Source of the DNA: Hwangdonia seohaensis
Lineage (GTDB): Bacteria; Bacteroidota; Bacteroidia; Flavobacteriales; Flavobacteriaceae
Length of the DNA: 64,000 bases
Assembly (NCBI RefSeq): GCF_031932625.1
Contig: NZ_JAVSCK010000002.1
Span: forward strand, 803,892 to 867,891
Direction of reading: 5' to 3'
This document shows positions 35,841-43,844 of the stretch, piece by piece; position 1 is the stretch's first letter, and every line of letters begins with the position of its first letter. Position numbers and translations under genes: made by a program. A model generated the notes under the pieces. It saw nothing but the letters and a program-made list of their open reading frames with translations. It had not been told where the DNA came from and ran no database searches.

Positions 35841-36203
35841 ATGAACACACAAGACGTAGCGAACAAGTGGGTACAAATGTGTCGCGAAGGTAAAAACATG
35901 GAATGTATTGAGGAATTATACGCCGACCATGTGGTGAGTAAAGAAATGCCCGGTGTGCCGTATGGTGAAATTGTTTCGGGCAAACAAAACGTTTGGGATA
36001 AAAGCAAACAATGGATAGATAACGTTGTAGAATTTCACGACGGAATCATTTCCGATCCTGTTGTTGCCGGTAATCATTTTACAAGTAAAATGGCGTATGA
36101 TGTAACGTTTAAAGATCGTGGCAGACAGCAAATGGAAGAGGTTTGCGTATTTGAGGTTAATGATGGCAAAATTGTTTTCGAGCAATTTTTTTACACCATG
36201 TGA
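35841..36203 (+). CDS. NTF2-like (SnoaL) nuclear transport factor 2 family protein
   Basis: 120 residues, one small alpha+beta barrel. N-terminal helix VANKWVQMCREGKNMECIEE, then EMPGVPYGEIVSGKQNVW and C-terminal strands ending EQFFYTM. The fold binds small molecules or acts as a minor enzyme; role unknown. It lies 75 bp after photolyase and is followed by a strong terminator, so it may end the cluster. Confidence 0.8.
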   Translation: MNTQDVANKWVQMCREGKNMECIEELYADHVVSKEMPGVPYGEIVSGKQNVWDKSKQWIDNVVEFHDGIISDPVVAGNHFTSKMAYDVTFKDRGRQQMEEVCVFEVNDGKIVFEQFFYTM

Positions 36204-36246
36204 AAAACTCCAAAGCATAAAGCACTAAATTCCGTAAAAATCTAGA

Positions 36247-36279
36247 AAAGCTTCAATATTGTACTTGAAGCTTTTTTTT
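36247..36279 (+). terminator. Rho-independent terminator
   Basis: AAGCTTCAA (36248-36256) pairs with TTGAAGCTT (36265-36273) over an 8-nt loop, followed by a run of T. It closes the stress cluster. Confidence 0.85.
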
Positions 36280-36399
36280 ATATACCGATATATCGATAAT
36301 TCAGGTTATATTTATATGACAAATATCACAAAATATAGTGTCTAAAAATTATACTTTTACCTTGATATTAGAATTTTCGATAATTAAAATTTACGCTTT

Positions 36400-38067
36400 A
36401 TGAACGATTTACAGATTGCCAAAACCATCACCCTTAAACCCATCACGTCCATTGCCGAAAAATTTGGAGTCGACCCCGAACACATTGAAATGTATGGCAA
36501 GTATAAAGCTAAATTACCACTAAAAGCCATAAACAAACAACAGGCCGATAAAAGCAATTTAATACTGGTTTCGGCCATTTCGCCCACACCGGCGGGCGAA
36601 GGAAAAACAACCATCTCCATTGGTTTATCTGAAGGTTTAAATCGTTTAAACAAAAAAACTACGGTGGTTTTAAGAGAACCCTCTTTAGGGCCTATTTTTG
36701 GCATCAAAGGTGGTGCCACGGGCGGCGGATACTCACAAGTGTTGCCTATGGAGGATATCAATCTGCATTTTACGGGCGATTTTTCCGCTATCGAAAAAGC
36801 CCACAATTTACTATCTGCCCTAATCGATAATAACATCCAAAGCAAAACAAACTCGTTATTGATAGACCCCAGAACCATTGGGTGGAAACGCGTTATCGAT
36901 ATGAACGACCGCGCCTTAAGGCACACCATTGTTGGTTTGGGCGGTACTGCATCAGGCATACCTCGTGAAACCGGATTCGATATTACCGCAGCTTCCGAAA
37001 TTATGGCCATCCTGTGTTTAGCCGAAAATTTAACCGACCTCAAAAAACGCTTAGGAAATATTTTTATAGGCTTTACCTTTAATAAAGAACCCATTTACGC
37101 CAAAGATTTAAAAGCCGAAGGCGCTATGGCTACCTTACTAAAAGATGCCATAAAGCCCAATTTGGTACAAACCATTGAGGGTAATCCAGCCATTATTCAC
37201 GGGGGGCCTTTTGCCAATATCGCCCAAGGCACCAACACCGTAATTGGCACGTTAATGGGCATGTCGCATTCCGATTATACGGTAACCGAAGCCGGTTTTG
37301 GTTTCGATTTAGGGGCCGAAAAATTCTTCGATATCAAATGCCAAAGTGCCGGACTTAAACCCAAGGCCGTGGTGCTTACCACCACCATTCGCGCGCTAAA
37401 ATACCATGGCGGTGCCGATTTAAAATCGTTGACCACGCCCGATCTCGATGCGCTTAAAAACGGACTGCCCAACTTGGAAAAACACCTCGAAAACATTTCC
37501 AAATTCAAGGTATCGCCCGTAATTGCCATCAATAAGTTTACTTCGGATAGTGATGCCGAAATCCAATTGATAAAAGATTTTGCGGCCACCAAAGGCATTA
37601 AAGTGGCCTTGGCCGATGTTTGGGCAAAAGGCGGCGGGGGTGCTTTGGAGTTGGCACAATGTGTTATTGATGTGGTAGAAGCCAAAACCTCAAACTTTAC
37701 GCCCTTGTACAATTGGGAATCCAGTGTTACCGATAAAATTGAAACCATAGCCACCGAAATTTATGGCGCCGAATATGTAGATTACACCGCAAAAGCCAAA
37801 GCCCATTTAAGGAAAATAAGCCATTTAGGTTTAGACCATTTACCTATTTGTATCGCCAAAACCCAAAAATCTTTATCCGATAACCCCAAGTTATTAGGGC
37901 GCCCAAAGGATTTTATCATTACCGTTAGGGAAATTGAAATTGCCGCAGGTGCCGGTTTTTTAATCCCGATTACGGGCGATATAATGCGCATGCCCGGGTT
38001 ACCGGCACATCCGGCGTCTGAAAACATCGATATTAACGATGAGGGCGAAATTACGGGCTTGTTTTAG
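36400..38067 (+). CDS. fhs: Formate-tetrahydrofolate ligase
   Basis: 555 residues, the normal length. ATP-binding loop PTPAGEGKTTISIGLSEG near residue 67, then REPSLGPIFGIKGGATGGGY, FTGDFSAIEKAHNLLSA and the C-terminal DIMRMPGLPAHPASENIDI. It makes 10-formyltetrahydrofolate from formate, THF and ATP for purine and initiator-tRNA synthesis. Monocistronic; I saw no THF riboswitch upstream. Confidence 0.97.
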   Translation: MNDLQIAKTITLKPITSIAEKFGVDPEHIEMYGKYKAKLPLKAINKQQADKSNLILVSAISPTPAGEGKTTISIGLSEGLNRLNKKTTVVLREPSLGPIFGIKGGATGGGYSQVLPMEDINLHFTGDFSAIEKAHNLLSALIDNNIQSKTNSLLIDPRTIGWKRVIDMNDRALRHTIVGLGGTASGIPRETGFDITAASEIMAILCLAENLTDLKKRLGNIFIGFTFNKEPIYAKDLKAEGAMATLLKDAIKPNLVQTIEGNPAIIHGGPFANIAQGTNTVIGTLMGMSHSDYTVTEAGFGFDLGAEKFFDIKCQSAGLKPKAVVLTTTIRALKYHGGADLKSLTTPDLDALKNGLPNLEKHLENISKFKVSPVIAINKFTSDSDAEIQLIKDFAATKGIKVALADVWAKGGGGALELAQCVIDVVEAKTSNFTPLYNWESSVTDKIETIATEIYGAEYVDYTAKAKAHLRKISHLGLDHLPICIAKTQKSLSDNPKLLGRPKDFIITVREIEIAAGAGFLIPITGDIMRMPGLPAHPASENIDINDEGEITGLF

Positions 38068-38072
38068 GTAAA

Positions 38073-38092
38073 AATACGTAGGAATACGTATT
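38073..38092 (+). repeat. Inverted repeat downstream of fhs
   Basis: AATACGTA-GGAA-TACGTATT is a perfect 8-bp inverted repeat followed by GGTTTTTT at 38093, so it may act as a weak terminator for fhs. Confidence 0.45.
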
Positions 38093-38222
38093 GGTTTTTT
38101 AGTAAGAAAATTCTATATTCGCTAACTTGTGCTGAACTTGTTTCAGTATCATTAGATATAAAATATTATAACGATTTCATATCAAGTCGTTGTAGTGCAT
38201 TTAAACAAACAGACGAAGACAT

Positions 38223-39170
38223 ATGAAAAATTGTTATAAATGTGAGACTGAAATTCAAGATAATTTTAAATTTTGTCCGAATTGCGGTTCAAATCAGACC
38301 GAAATAAATTGTCCTAATTGCAAATATAAAAATGAACCAAATTCCAAATTTTGTCAAGAATGCGGAACACAAATAAACGGAAAAACAAAGCCAGAAAACA
38401 AACCAAAAATAGAAATTATTGAGCAACCAATTCCTGACTTCGGAATTACAGTTGAGTTCAAGTTTTCTACTTCTCAAACTTTTGATTTTGCTGTTGAGGA
38501 AGCCAAAAAATTCAACACATTTCAGCAAATTGGAGAAGATAAAAAAGCAACTTATCGTGTAAATGTTTCAGAAGACCAAATTGAAACACTTGAACCATTA
38601 TTGGAAAACTTAAAAGGTTGGAGAAACAGAAAAGTTTATCATAATGGAGAAAAAGTTTTATGGGATTCAATGTTTAGTTATCAATGGTGTTATAGACAAA
38701 GAAAAGCCAGTTATAAGCCAGAACTTTACTGTTTTGGATATGAAAACAATTATGATTATAATTTATGGGGTTGTATACAAACAAGACTATCTTTTGTAGA
38801 ACATTCGGAGTTATTCACATATGGTAAATGGTTAAACACTAATGGAGATTGGGAATTCGACAAAGAAAGAATTAGCCACACTTTAGAAAAACATCTTTTT
38901 CAATATCGATTTTGTCCTGCAATGAATTTAGACCTCGTGAAAGATGTATTACTTGCATTTCCAGATAAAGTAAACCCTTCAAAAGATGATGAATGGAAAT
39001 TTATAAAAAATTATCGTTCACAGGATGGATTGAAAATTAAAGAAAAAAGTAGTTTTGGATATACTGAAGAATATTATGTTAATGGAGCTGCACCAGTCAG
39101 TATGAAAAAATTCTTGACACAAATTAGTAAAAAGATGACTCGAAAATTACCGAGTGGAATTATTGAATAA
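38223..39170 (+). CDS. Protein with two N-terminal zinc ribbons
   Basis: 315 residues. Residues 1-50 contain two CxxC...CxxC zinc ribbons (CYKCETEI..FCPNCG and CPNCKYKN..FCQECG). The remaining ~260 residues are soluble and unrecognised; WDSMFSYQWCYRQRKASYK and LWGCIQTRLSF look like conserved aromatic stretches. It is 11 bp before the DUF2130 gene within the isolated cassette. Could bind nucleic acid or a partner protein; not known. Confidence 0.65.
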   Translation: MKNCYKCETEIQDNFKFCPNCGSNQTEINCPNCKYKNEPNSKFCQECGTQINGKTKPENKPKIEIIEQPIPDFGITVEFKFSTSQTFDFAVEEAKKFNTFQQIGEDKKATYRVNVSEDQIETLEPLLENLKGWRNRKVYHNGEKVLWDSMFSYQWCYRQRKASYKPELYCFGYENNYDYNLWGCIQTRLSFVEHSELFTYGKWLNTNGDWEFDKERISHTLEKHLFQYRFCPAMNLDLVKDVLLAFPDKVNPSKDDEWKFIKNYRSQDGLKIKEKSSFGYTEEYYVNGAAPVSMKKFLTQISKKMTRKLPSGIIE

Positions 39171-39181
39171 AAAATTACCGA

Positions 39182-40420
39182 ATGAACGATAAAATAAAAT
39201 GTCCAAATTGCGGAAACGAATTTGATGTTGAAGAAGCTCTATCTGGAAAATTAGAAGCACATTTCAAAGCAGAATACGAGCGTAAAGTTGCTGAACAAGC
39301 TCAAAAATTTAATTTAGAGCGTAAAGGTCTTGAAAAGGAAAAAGAGGAATTTGAACAAAAGAAAGAAAAAGAAAACGAACTCTTTAAAGAAAAGCTCGAA
39401 CAACGTTTAGTAAAAGAATCTGAAAAAATCCAAAAGCAAACACAAGAATCATTTGAACAACAATTAAAATCACTTCAAGAAGAAAACGAAAAAAAGAAAG
39501 AAGAAAATAGAACTTTAAGAGCACAAGAAATTGATTTACTAAAAAGAGAAAATGAACTAAAAGAAAAAGCTGAAGACCTGAAGCTTAACGTACAAAAAGA
39601 ATTGCTCGAAAAACAAACCGAAATAGAAGAAAAAGCTAAAGCTAAAGAGCGTGAATCAATGGCTTTAAAAGAAAAAGAATATAAAAAGCAACTTGAAGAC
39701 CAAAAAAAGCTAATCGATGAAATGAAACGAAAAGCTGAACAAGGTTCAATGCAAATGCAAGGAGAAATTCAAGAGTTAGCACTTGAAGAACTATTAAAAA
39801 ACACTTATCCTTTCGATAATATTGATGAAGTTGGAAAAGGAATTCGCGGAGCCGATTGTATTCAAACAGTAATTAATTCACTTCAACAAAATTGTGGTTC
39901 AATAGTTTATGAAAGTAAAAGAACGAAGAACTTTTCAAATGATTGGATAAATAAACTAAAACAAGACCAAATTAATTGTAAAGCAGATATTGCTGTAATT
40001 GTTACCGAAACTTTCCCAAGTGATATGGATAGATTTGGAGAAAAAAATGGCGTATGGATTTGTGGGTTTAATGAAGTAAAAAGTGTTTCTTTTGTTTTAA
40101 GAGAGCTTTTGATAAAAACACAATCAGTAAAATCAACTGACGAAAATAAAGGAGATAAAATGGAACTTCTATATTCATATTTAACAAGTAATGAATTTGT
40201 TCAGAACATCAATCGAATTATTGAAAATTATGATTCAATGATTCAACAATTGAATTATGAAAAGAAAGTTGCATTCAAAAATTTTGCAACAAGAGAAAAA
40301 CAAATTTGGGGAGTTCAAGAAAACATTAACGTATTGTTTGGTTCTATTAAAGGAATTGCAGGAAAGGAATTAGAGACTTCTGCAATTTTGGAATTACCCG
40401 ACACAACAATTGATGAATAA
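39182..40420 (+). CDS. DUF2130 domain-containing protein
   Basis: 412 residues. A short zinc-ribbon-like start (IKCPNCGNEFDVEEAL) leads into a long Glu/Lys/Gln coiled coil (residues ~20-200). The C-terminal DUF2130 domain has GIRGADCIQTVIN, IVYESKRTKNFSNDWINKLK and KADIAVIVTE; the D...ExK spacing resembles a PD-(D/E)xK nuclease core. Function is not established. Its placement in a cassette next to a zinc-ribbon protein makes a DNA-related accessory role plausible (inference). Confidence 0.8.
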   Translation: MNDKIKCPNCGNEFDVEEALSGKLEAHFKAEYERKVAEQAQKFNLERKGLEKEKEEFEQKKEKENELFKEKLEQRLVKESEKIQKQTQESFEQQLKSLQEENEKKKEENRTLRAQEIDLLKRENELKEKAEDLKLNVQKELLEKQTEIEEKAKAKERESMALKEKEYKKQLEDQKKLIDEMKRKAEQGSMQMQGEIQELALEELLKNTYPFDNIDEVGKGIRGADCIQTVINSLQQNCGSIVYESKRTKNFSNDWINKLKQDQINCKADIAVIVTETFPSDMDRFGEKNGVWICGFNEVKSVSFVLRELLIKTQSVKSTDENKGDKMELLYSYLTSNEFVQNINRIIENYDSMIQQLNYEKKVAFKNFATREKQIWGVQENINVLFGSIKGIAGKELETSAILELPDTTIDE

Positions 40421-40426
40421 AACACA

Positions 40427-40540
40427 TTATAACACAGTGTATTATTCATTGCTAGTACTCGCCTACTTACGAAAATCCACGCGAATTTTCTATTCGTTTT
40501 TTATTTGCTAAATTAGTTGCTTATACACGCAACGTTTCAT
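40427..40540 (+). repeat. attC-like site of the isolated cassette
   Basis: Opens TATAACACAGTGTAT and closes TTATACACGCAACGTTTCAT, so AAC/GTT cores and GTGTAT/ATACAC inner arms pair. The middle contains GAAAATCCACGCGAATTTTC, a hairpin also present in attC-5. The core deviates from the cassette start, suggesting the site is decaying. Confidence 0.6.
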
Positions 40541-40757
40541 ATACAATCACGATAAGCGTAACTCAAAAAACCAAAGATTACAAAGGAAACGATATCGCTA
40601 CCGCTAAGTTCCACTTAGTGGTTTTTCAAATGGCAAAAAATTAAAATCCTTTTTCTTTTTTAAAAAATAAAGGGTGTTGTCACTAAACACAGCTTAGTGC
40701 TAGCCAACCATAAAACAAGATGTAATTTTATACTAATAGGAAAATGCAATAACAGAA
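40541..40757. other. Non-coding gap between isolated cassette and murA
   Basis: No ORF or second cassette core was found. CACTAAACACAGCTTAGTG near 40680-40700 is a small inverted repeat. Low-complexity A/T runs occur at 40640-40670. Confidence 0.4.
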
Positions 40758-42068
40758 TTACTCCACACGTTCAATACGCGCGCCAATAGCACGCAAACGC
40801 TTGTCGATGTTTTCGTAACCACGGTCAATCTGCTCAATATTCATAATGGTTGAAGTCCCTTTAGCCGATAAGGCCGCAATTAATAAGGACACACCGGCAC
40901 GAATATCTGGCGAAGTCATGGTGGTGGCTTTTAAGGTCGATTTAAAATCGTGCCCAATAACAGTGGCGCGATGCGGGTCGCAGAGAATAATTTTTGCGCC
41001 CATATCAATCAACTTATCGACAAAGAACAAACGGCTTTCAAACATTTTTTGGTGTACCAATACACTGCCTCGGGCTTGTGTGGCGACCACCAAAATGATA
41101 CTTAATAAATCTGGTGTAAACCCAGGCCATGGCGCATCGGAAATGGTTAAAATAGAACCATCGATAAAACTTTGTATTTCGTAACCATCGGTATGAGCCG
41201 GAATATGGATGTTATCGCCTTGTTTTTCAACGGTAATGCCCAATTTCCTGAACACGTTTGGAATAATGCCCAAATCGTCCCAACTTACATTGGTAATGGT
41301 GAGCTCGCTTTTGGTCATGGCCGCTAAACCAATCCAACTCCCGATTTCAATCATATCCGGAAGCATGGTGTGCTCGGTGCCGCCTAAACTTTCAACGCCA
41401 TCGATAATCAACATATTGGAACCTACGCCACTGATTTTTGCGCCCATACGATTCAGCATTTTACACAATTGCTGCAAATAGGGTTCGCAAGCGGCGTTGT
41501 AAATGGTGGTTTGCCCTTTGGCCAAAACGGCAGCCATTAAAATATTGGCGGTCCCGGTAACCGATGCTTCTTCAAGCAACATATAGGTGCCTTTTAAGGT
41601 ATCGGCTTCAACGCCATAAAACTGTTCTTCTTTGCTGTACCTGAATTTCGCGCCCAGTTTAATTAAGCCTTCAAAATGTGTATCTAAACGTCTGCGACCA
41701 ATTTTATCGCCTCCGGGTTTTGGAATATAACCTCTACCAAAGCGTGCCAACAATGGGCCTACAATCATTATAGAACCACGGAGTCCTTTACCGTCTTCTT
41801 TAAATTCCGGGGATTCCAAATATTTTAAATTCACGTTATCGGCTTGAAAGCTGTACGTTCCTTCGGCCAATTTTTCGGTTTTAACACCTAGTTTTTGTAA
41901 TAAACCAATAAGCTTATTAACATCAATAATATCTGGAATGTTGTGTATGGTAACGCGTTCTGGCGTTAATAAAACCGCGCATAAAATTTGCAAGGCTTCG
42001 TTTTTTGCTCCTTGTGGACGAATACTTCCTTTTAATTGGTGTCCACCTTCAATTTTAAATGTTCCCAT
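40758..42068 (-). CDS. murA: UDP-N-acetylglucosamine 1-carboxyvinyltransferase MurA (Asp type)
   Basis: 436 residues. It transfers enolpyruvate from PEP to UDP-GlcNAc, the first committed step of peptidoglycan synthesis. Landmarks: N-terminal RPQGAKNEALQILCAVLLT, MIVGPLLARFGRGYIPKPGG, VTGTANILMAA and C-terminal DIRAGVSLLIAALSAKG. In the active-site loop the residue after PGG is Asp121 (PGGDKIGRRRLDTH) where E. coli has Cys115, the residue alkylated by fosfomycin; the enzyme should be fosfomycin-insensitive, as known for other Asp-type MurA. The DUF4290 gene precedes it by 8 bp. Confidence 0.96.
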   Translation of the reverse strand: MGTFKIEGGHQLKGSIRPQGAKNEALQILCAVLLTPERVTIHNIPDIIDVNKLIGLLQKLGVKTEKLAEGTYSFQADNVNLKYLESPEFKEDGKGLRGSIMIVGPLLARFGRGYIPKPGGDKIGRRRLDTHFEGLIKLGAKFRYSKEEQFYGVEADTLKGTYMLLEEASVTGTANILMAAVLAKGQTTIYNAACEPYLQQLCKMLNRMGAKISGVGSNMLIIDGVESLGGTEHTMLPDMIEIGSWIGLAAMTKSELTITNVSWDDLGIIPNVFRKLGITVEKQGDNIHIPAHTDGYEIQSFIDGSILTISDAPWPGFTPDLLSIILVVATQARGSVLVHQKMFESRLFFVDKLIDMGAKIILCDPHRATVIGHDFKSTLKATTMTSPDIRAGVSLLIAALSAKGTSTIMNIEQIDRGYENIDKRLRAIGARIERVE

Positions 42069-42076
42069 AAATGCGC

Positions 42077-42727
42077 TTAATAACGTTTTCTCTGGCGACT
42101 GCCCGAACTCTTTTTTTGGTGTCCGCCTTTTTTATTACTACTACTGTATTTGGTTTTGGTACGCATTAAGCTTGATGAATCGGATAAATCTTCTTCAGAA
42201 TTACGCAAATCTATTTTACCATTTGACAATTCGTACAAATGATTAAAAATTACCGCATCTTCAACCGTGTCTTTATTCCAATTTAAAAAACACTTTTTCA
42301 TGTGGTTGGCAATGGTGTAAAGTAAAGCCTCTTTAAGCTCGCCTGCTTCCCATGTATTAGCAACGTCGATCATGGTTTTAATATTGTTTCCGTAAAAACG
42401 ATATTTAGGAAAGTTTTGCGGGTATTTTAAAGGTTCTGGGCTTTCTTCAAAAAGTTCTTTTGTGGGTTTATCGTAAGGTGAATCGGCGTCCAATTCAAAA
42501 TTAGACATGATAAAAAGCTGATCCCATAATTTGTGCTGAAAATCTGGAACGTCCCTTAAATGTGGTTGCATGTTTCCCATTACGGAAATTATGGCTTTGG
42601 CTAATTTATTGCGTTCTTCCTTGGTTTCTCTGGATTTCGCGTAGTTAATCATTTTCTGCATGTGGCGACCATATTCTGGTATGATTAAATGCTCACGCTC
42701 TGTGTTGTATTCTAAATCGTCTATCAA
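42077..42727 (-). CDS. DUF4290 domain-containing protein
   Basis: About 216 residues from TTG 42727; a further upstream TTG at 42778 would add 17 residues with no homology character. DUF4290 begins at once (DDLEYNTEREHLIIPEYGRH, MQKMINYA) and runs to ~residue 165; the C-terminus is a Ser/Lys/Arg-rich tail. The family is Bacteroidetes-specific with no known function. It is transcribed with murA. Confidence 0.82.
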   Translation of the reverse strand: MIDDLEYNTEREHLIIPEYGRHMQKMINYAKSRETKEERNKLAKAIISVMGNMQPHLRDVPDFQHKLWDQLFIMSNFELDADSPYDKPTKELFEESPEPLKYPQNFPKYRFYGNNIKTMIDVANTWEAGELKEALLYTIANHMKKCFLNWNKDTVEDAVIFNHLYELSNGKIDLRNSEEDLSDSSSLMRTKTKYSSSNKKGGHQKKSSGSRQRKRY

Positions 42728-42793
42728 AATAAATGTGTAGATTATATAATTTGGCAAGTAGTTGCTATGCTTGCGCAAAATACAAAAAAAATT

Positions 42794-42837
42794 AAGAGGC
42801 TGTTTAAAAATGTGTTTCTTATTTTTTTATGCCTCTT
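42794..42837 (-). terminator. Possible terminator or repeat hairpin downstream of DUF493 gene
   Basis: On the minus strand AAGAGGC and GCCTCTT (7 bp) enclose a 30-nt loop, followed by TAATTTTTTTT. The GAGGCTGTTTAAAAA start resembles the end of the 4271-4400 element (GAGGCTATCTAAAAA). The loop is long, so its role as a terminator is uncertain. Confidence 0.35.
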
Positions 42838-42918
42838 TTGAGCATAGTTTCGTTAAAATTTTAAGTCGTAGCAGTACTATGATTAAAAACTTTGTTTTCT
42901 TCTGCCCAAAAACAGTTT

Positions 42919-43212
42919 TTAAAGGCTTATAACGCCTTCTATTTTTATTGCTACTTCTTTATATTTTTCAATAACGGCATCGGGGTTGCGCATACGCAAA
43001 TTAACCGATACACTTGTGTATTTACCGTTTTTTGATGGTGTTGTATTGATAACAGCGCCCATATTATCAAAAATAGCCTCAATTTCAGCTATCTTTTTTG
43101 AATCTGATTTAACAATAAATTTATATAAATATTCTGTTGGCCAAAGTGCCGTATCTTGTAATTGCCCTTTTAATTTTTTATAAAATTCTTCTGGATTTGT
43201 AGGTGTGCTCAT
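42919..43212 (-). CDS. DUF493 domain-containing protein
   Basis: 97 residues of one YbeD-like ferredoxin-like fold: YKFIVKSDSKKIAEIEAIF in the middle and NGKYTSVSVNLRMRNPDAVI near the end. The family has no proven function; in E. coli YbeD is linked to lipoate metabolism by gene neighbourhood only. It is divergent from the AAA ATPase at 43303. Confidence 0.85.
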   Translation of the reverse strand: MSTPTNPEEFYKKLKGQLQDTALWPTEYLYKFIVKSDSKKIAEIEAIFDNMGAVINTTPSKNGKYTSVSVNLRMRNPDAVIEKYKEVAIKIEGVISL

Positions 43213-43302
43213 AAAATTATTTAATAAGTTGCAAAGATACTGTTTATTTGCATTTTTTTTATAAGCGTTAAATTACGATTTTTACGGCATAAATCTTACC
43301 AT

Positions 43303-43842
43303 TTGAATACGAAAAGAATTGTTATCACCGGTGGTCCAGGCACAGGAAAATCCAGTATTATTAATGCATTGGCCGATAGAGGTTATTTGTGTTTTGAGGA
43401 AATTTCGCGTCAAGTAACCTTAGATGCCAAAAAAGACGGGATAGACCAACTGTTTTTAACAAACCCTTTATTGTTTAGCGAAATGCTTTTAAGAGGCAGG
43501 GAGCAGCAATACAACGATACCAAAAACCTAAAAACCGAAGTTGTTTTTTTAGATCGTGGCGTGCCCGATGTTTTGGCATACATGGATTTTATTGGCGATC
43601 CGTATCCGCCCTATTTTACCGAGGTGTGCAAAGACTGTTATTACGATTGCGTTTTTATTTTAAAACCTTGGCAGGATATTTATGTGAGCGATAACGAGCG
43701 TTATGAAAGTTTTGAAGAAGCTTTGCAAATTCACGAACATTTACAAAACACCTATCAATCTTTTAATTATAAATTGATTGACGTACCTTTTGATGTTGTA
43801 GAAAAAAGAGTCGATTTTATTCTTAAAACCCTTAATATGTAA
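43303..43842 (+). CDS. AAA family ATPase (AAA_28 type nucleoside-kinase-like)
   Basis: 179 residues from a TTG start. Walker A is ITGGPGTGKSSIINALADRG at residues 7-26; the later LDRGVPDVLAYMDFIGDP and C-terminal LIDVPFDVVEKRVDFIL fit the AAA_28/P-loop kinase-like family. Substrate unknown. It is 2 bp upstream of recQ and probably co-transcribed. Confidence 0.83.
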   Translation: MNTKRIVITGGPGTGKSSIINALADRGYLCFEEISRQVTLDAKKDGIDQLFLTNPLLFSEMLLRGREQQYNDTKNLKTEVVFLDRGVPDVLAYMDFIGDPYPPYFTEVCKDCYYDCVFILKPWQDIYVSDNERYESFEEALQIHEHLQNTYQSFNYKLIDVPFDVVEKRVDFILKTLNM

Positions 43843-43844
43843 TT

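Larger units (their letters stand above)
38189..40540 (+). mobile_element. Isolated integron-like cassette carrying two genes
   Basis: The unit starts at GTTGTAGTGC (38189-38198) and ends with an attC-like repeat at 40427-40540. The left core of that repeat, ACATTATAAC (40424-40433), matches the reverse complement of the start at 7 of 10 positions, so the integron pairing rule holds imperfectly, as in a decayed site. The repeat shares a long block (ACTCGCCTACTTACGAAAAT) with attC-5 of the array at 59.3-64 kb. Both genes use AGA/GGA-rich codons unlike fhs and murA on either side. Confidence 0.6.

Noticed and set aside
36204..36399. Possible THF riboswitch upstream of fhs
   Set aside because: Only a terminator hairpin and AT-rich DNA are visible; no THF-aptamer-like conserved segments.
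36384..37094. Long (236-codon) minus-strand ORF opposite fhs
   Set aside because: Fully antisense to a highly conserved enzyme, with shadow composition and no domain.
40534..40757. A further cassette after the isolated one, starting GTTTCATATA
   Set aside because: No matching end core (TATATGAAAC) and no ORF before murA.
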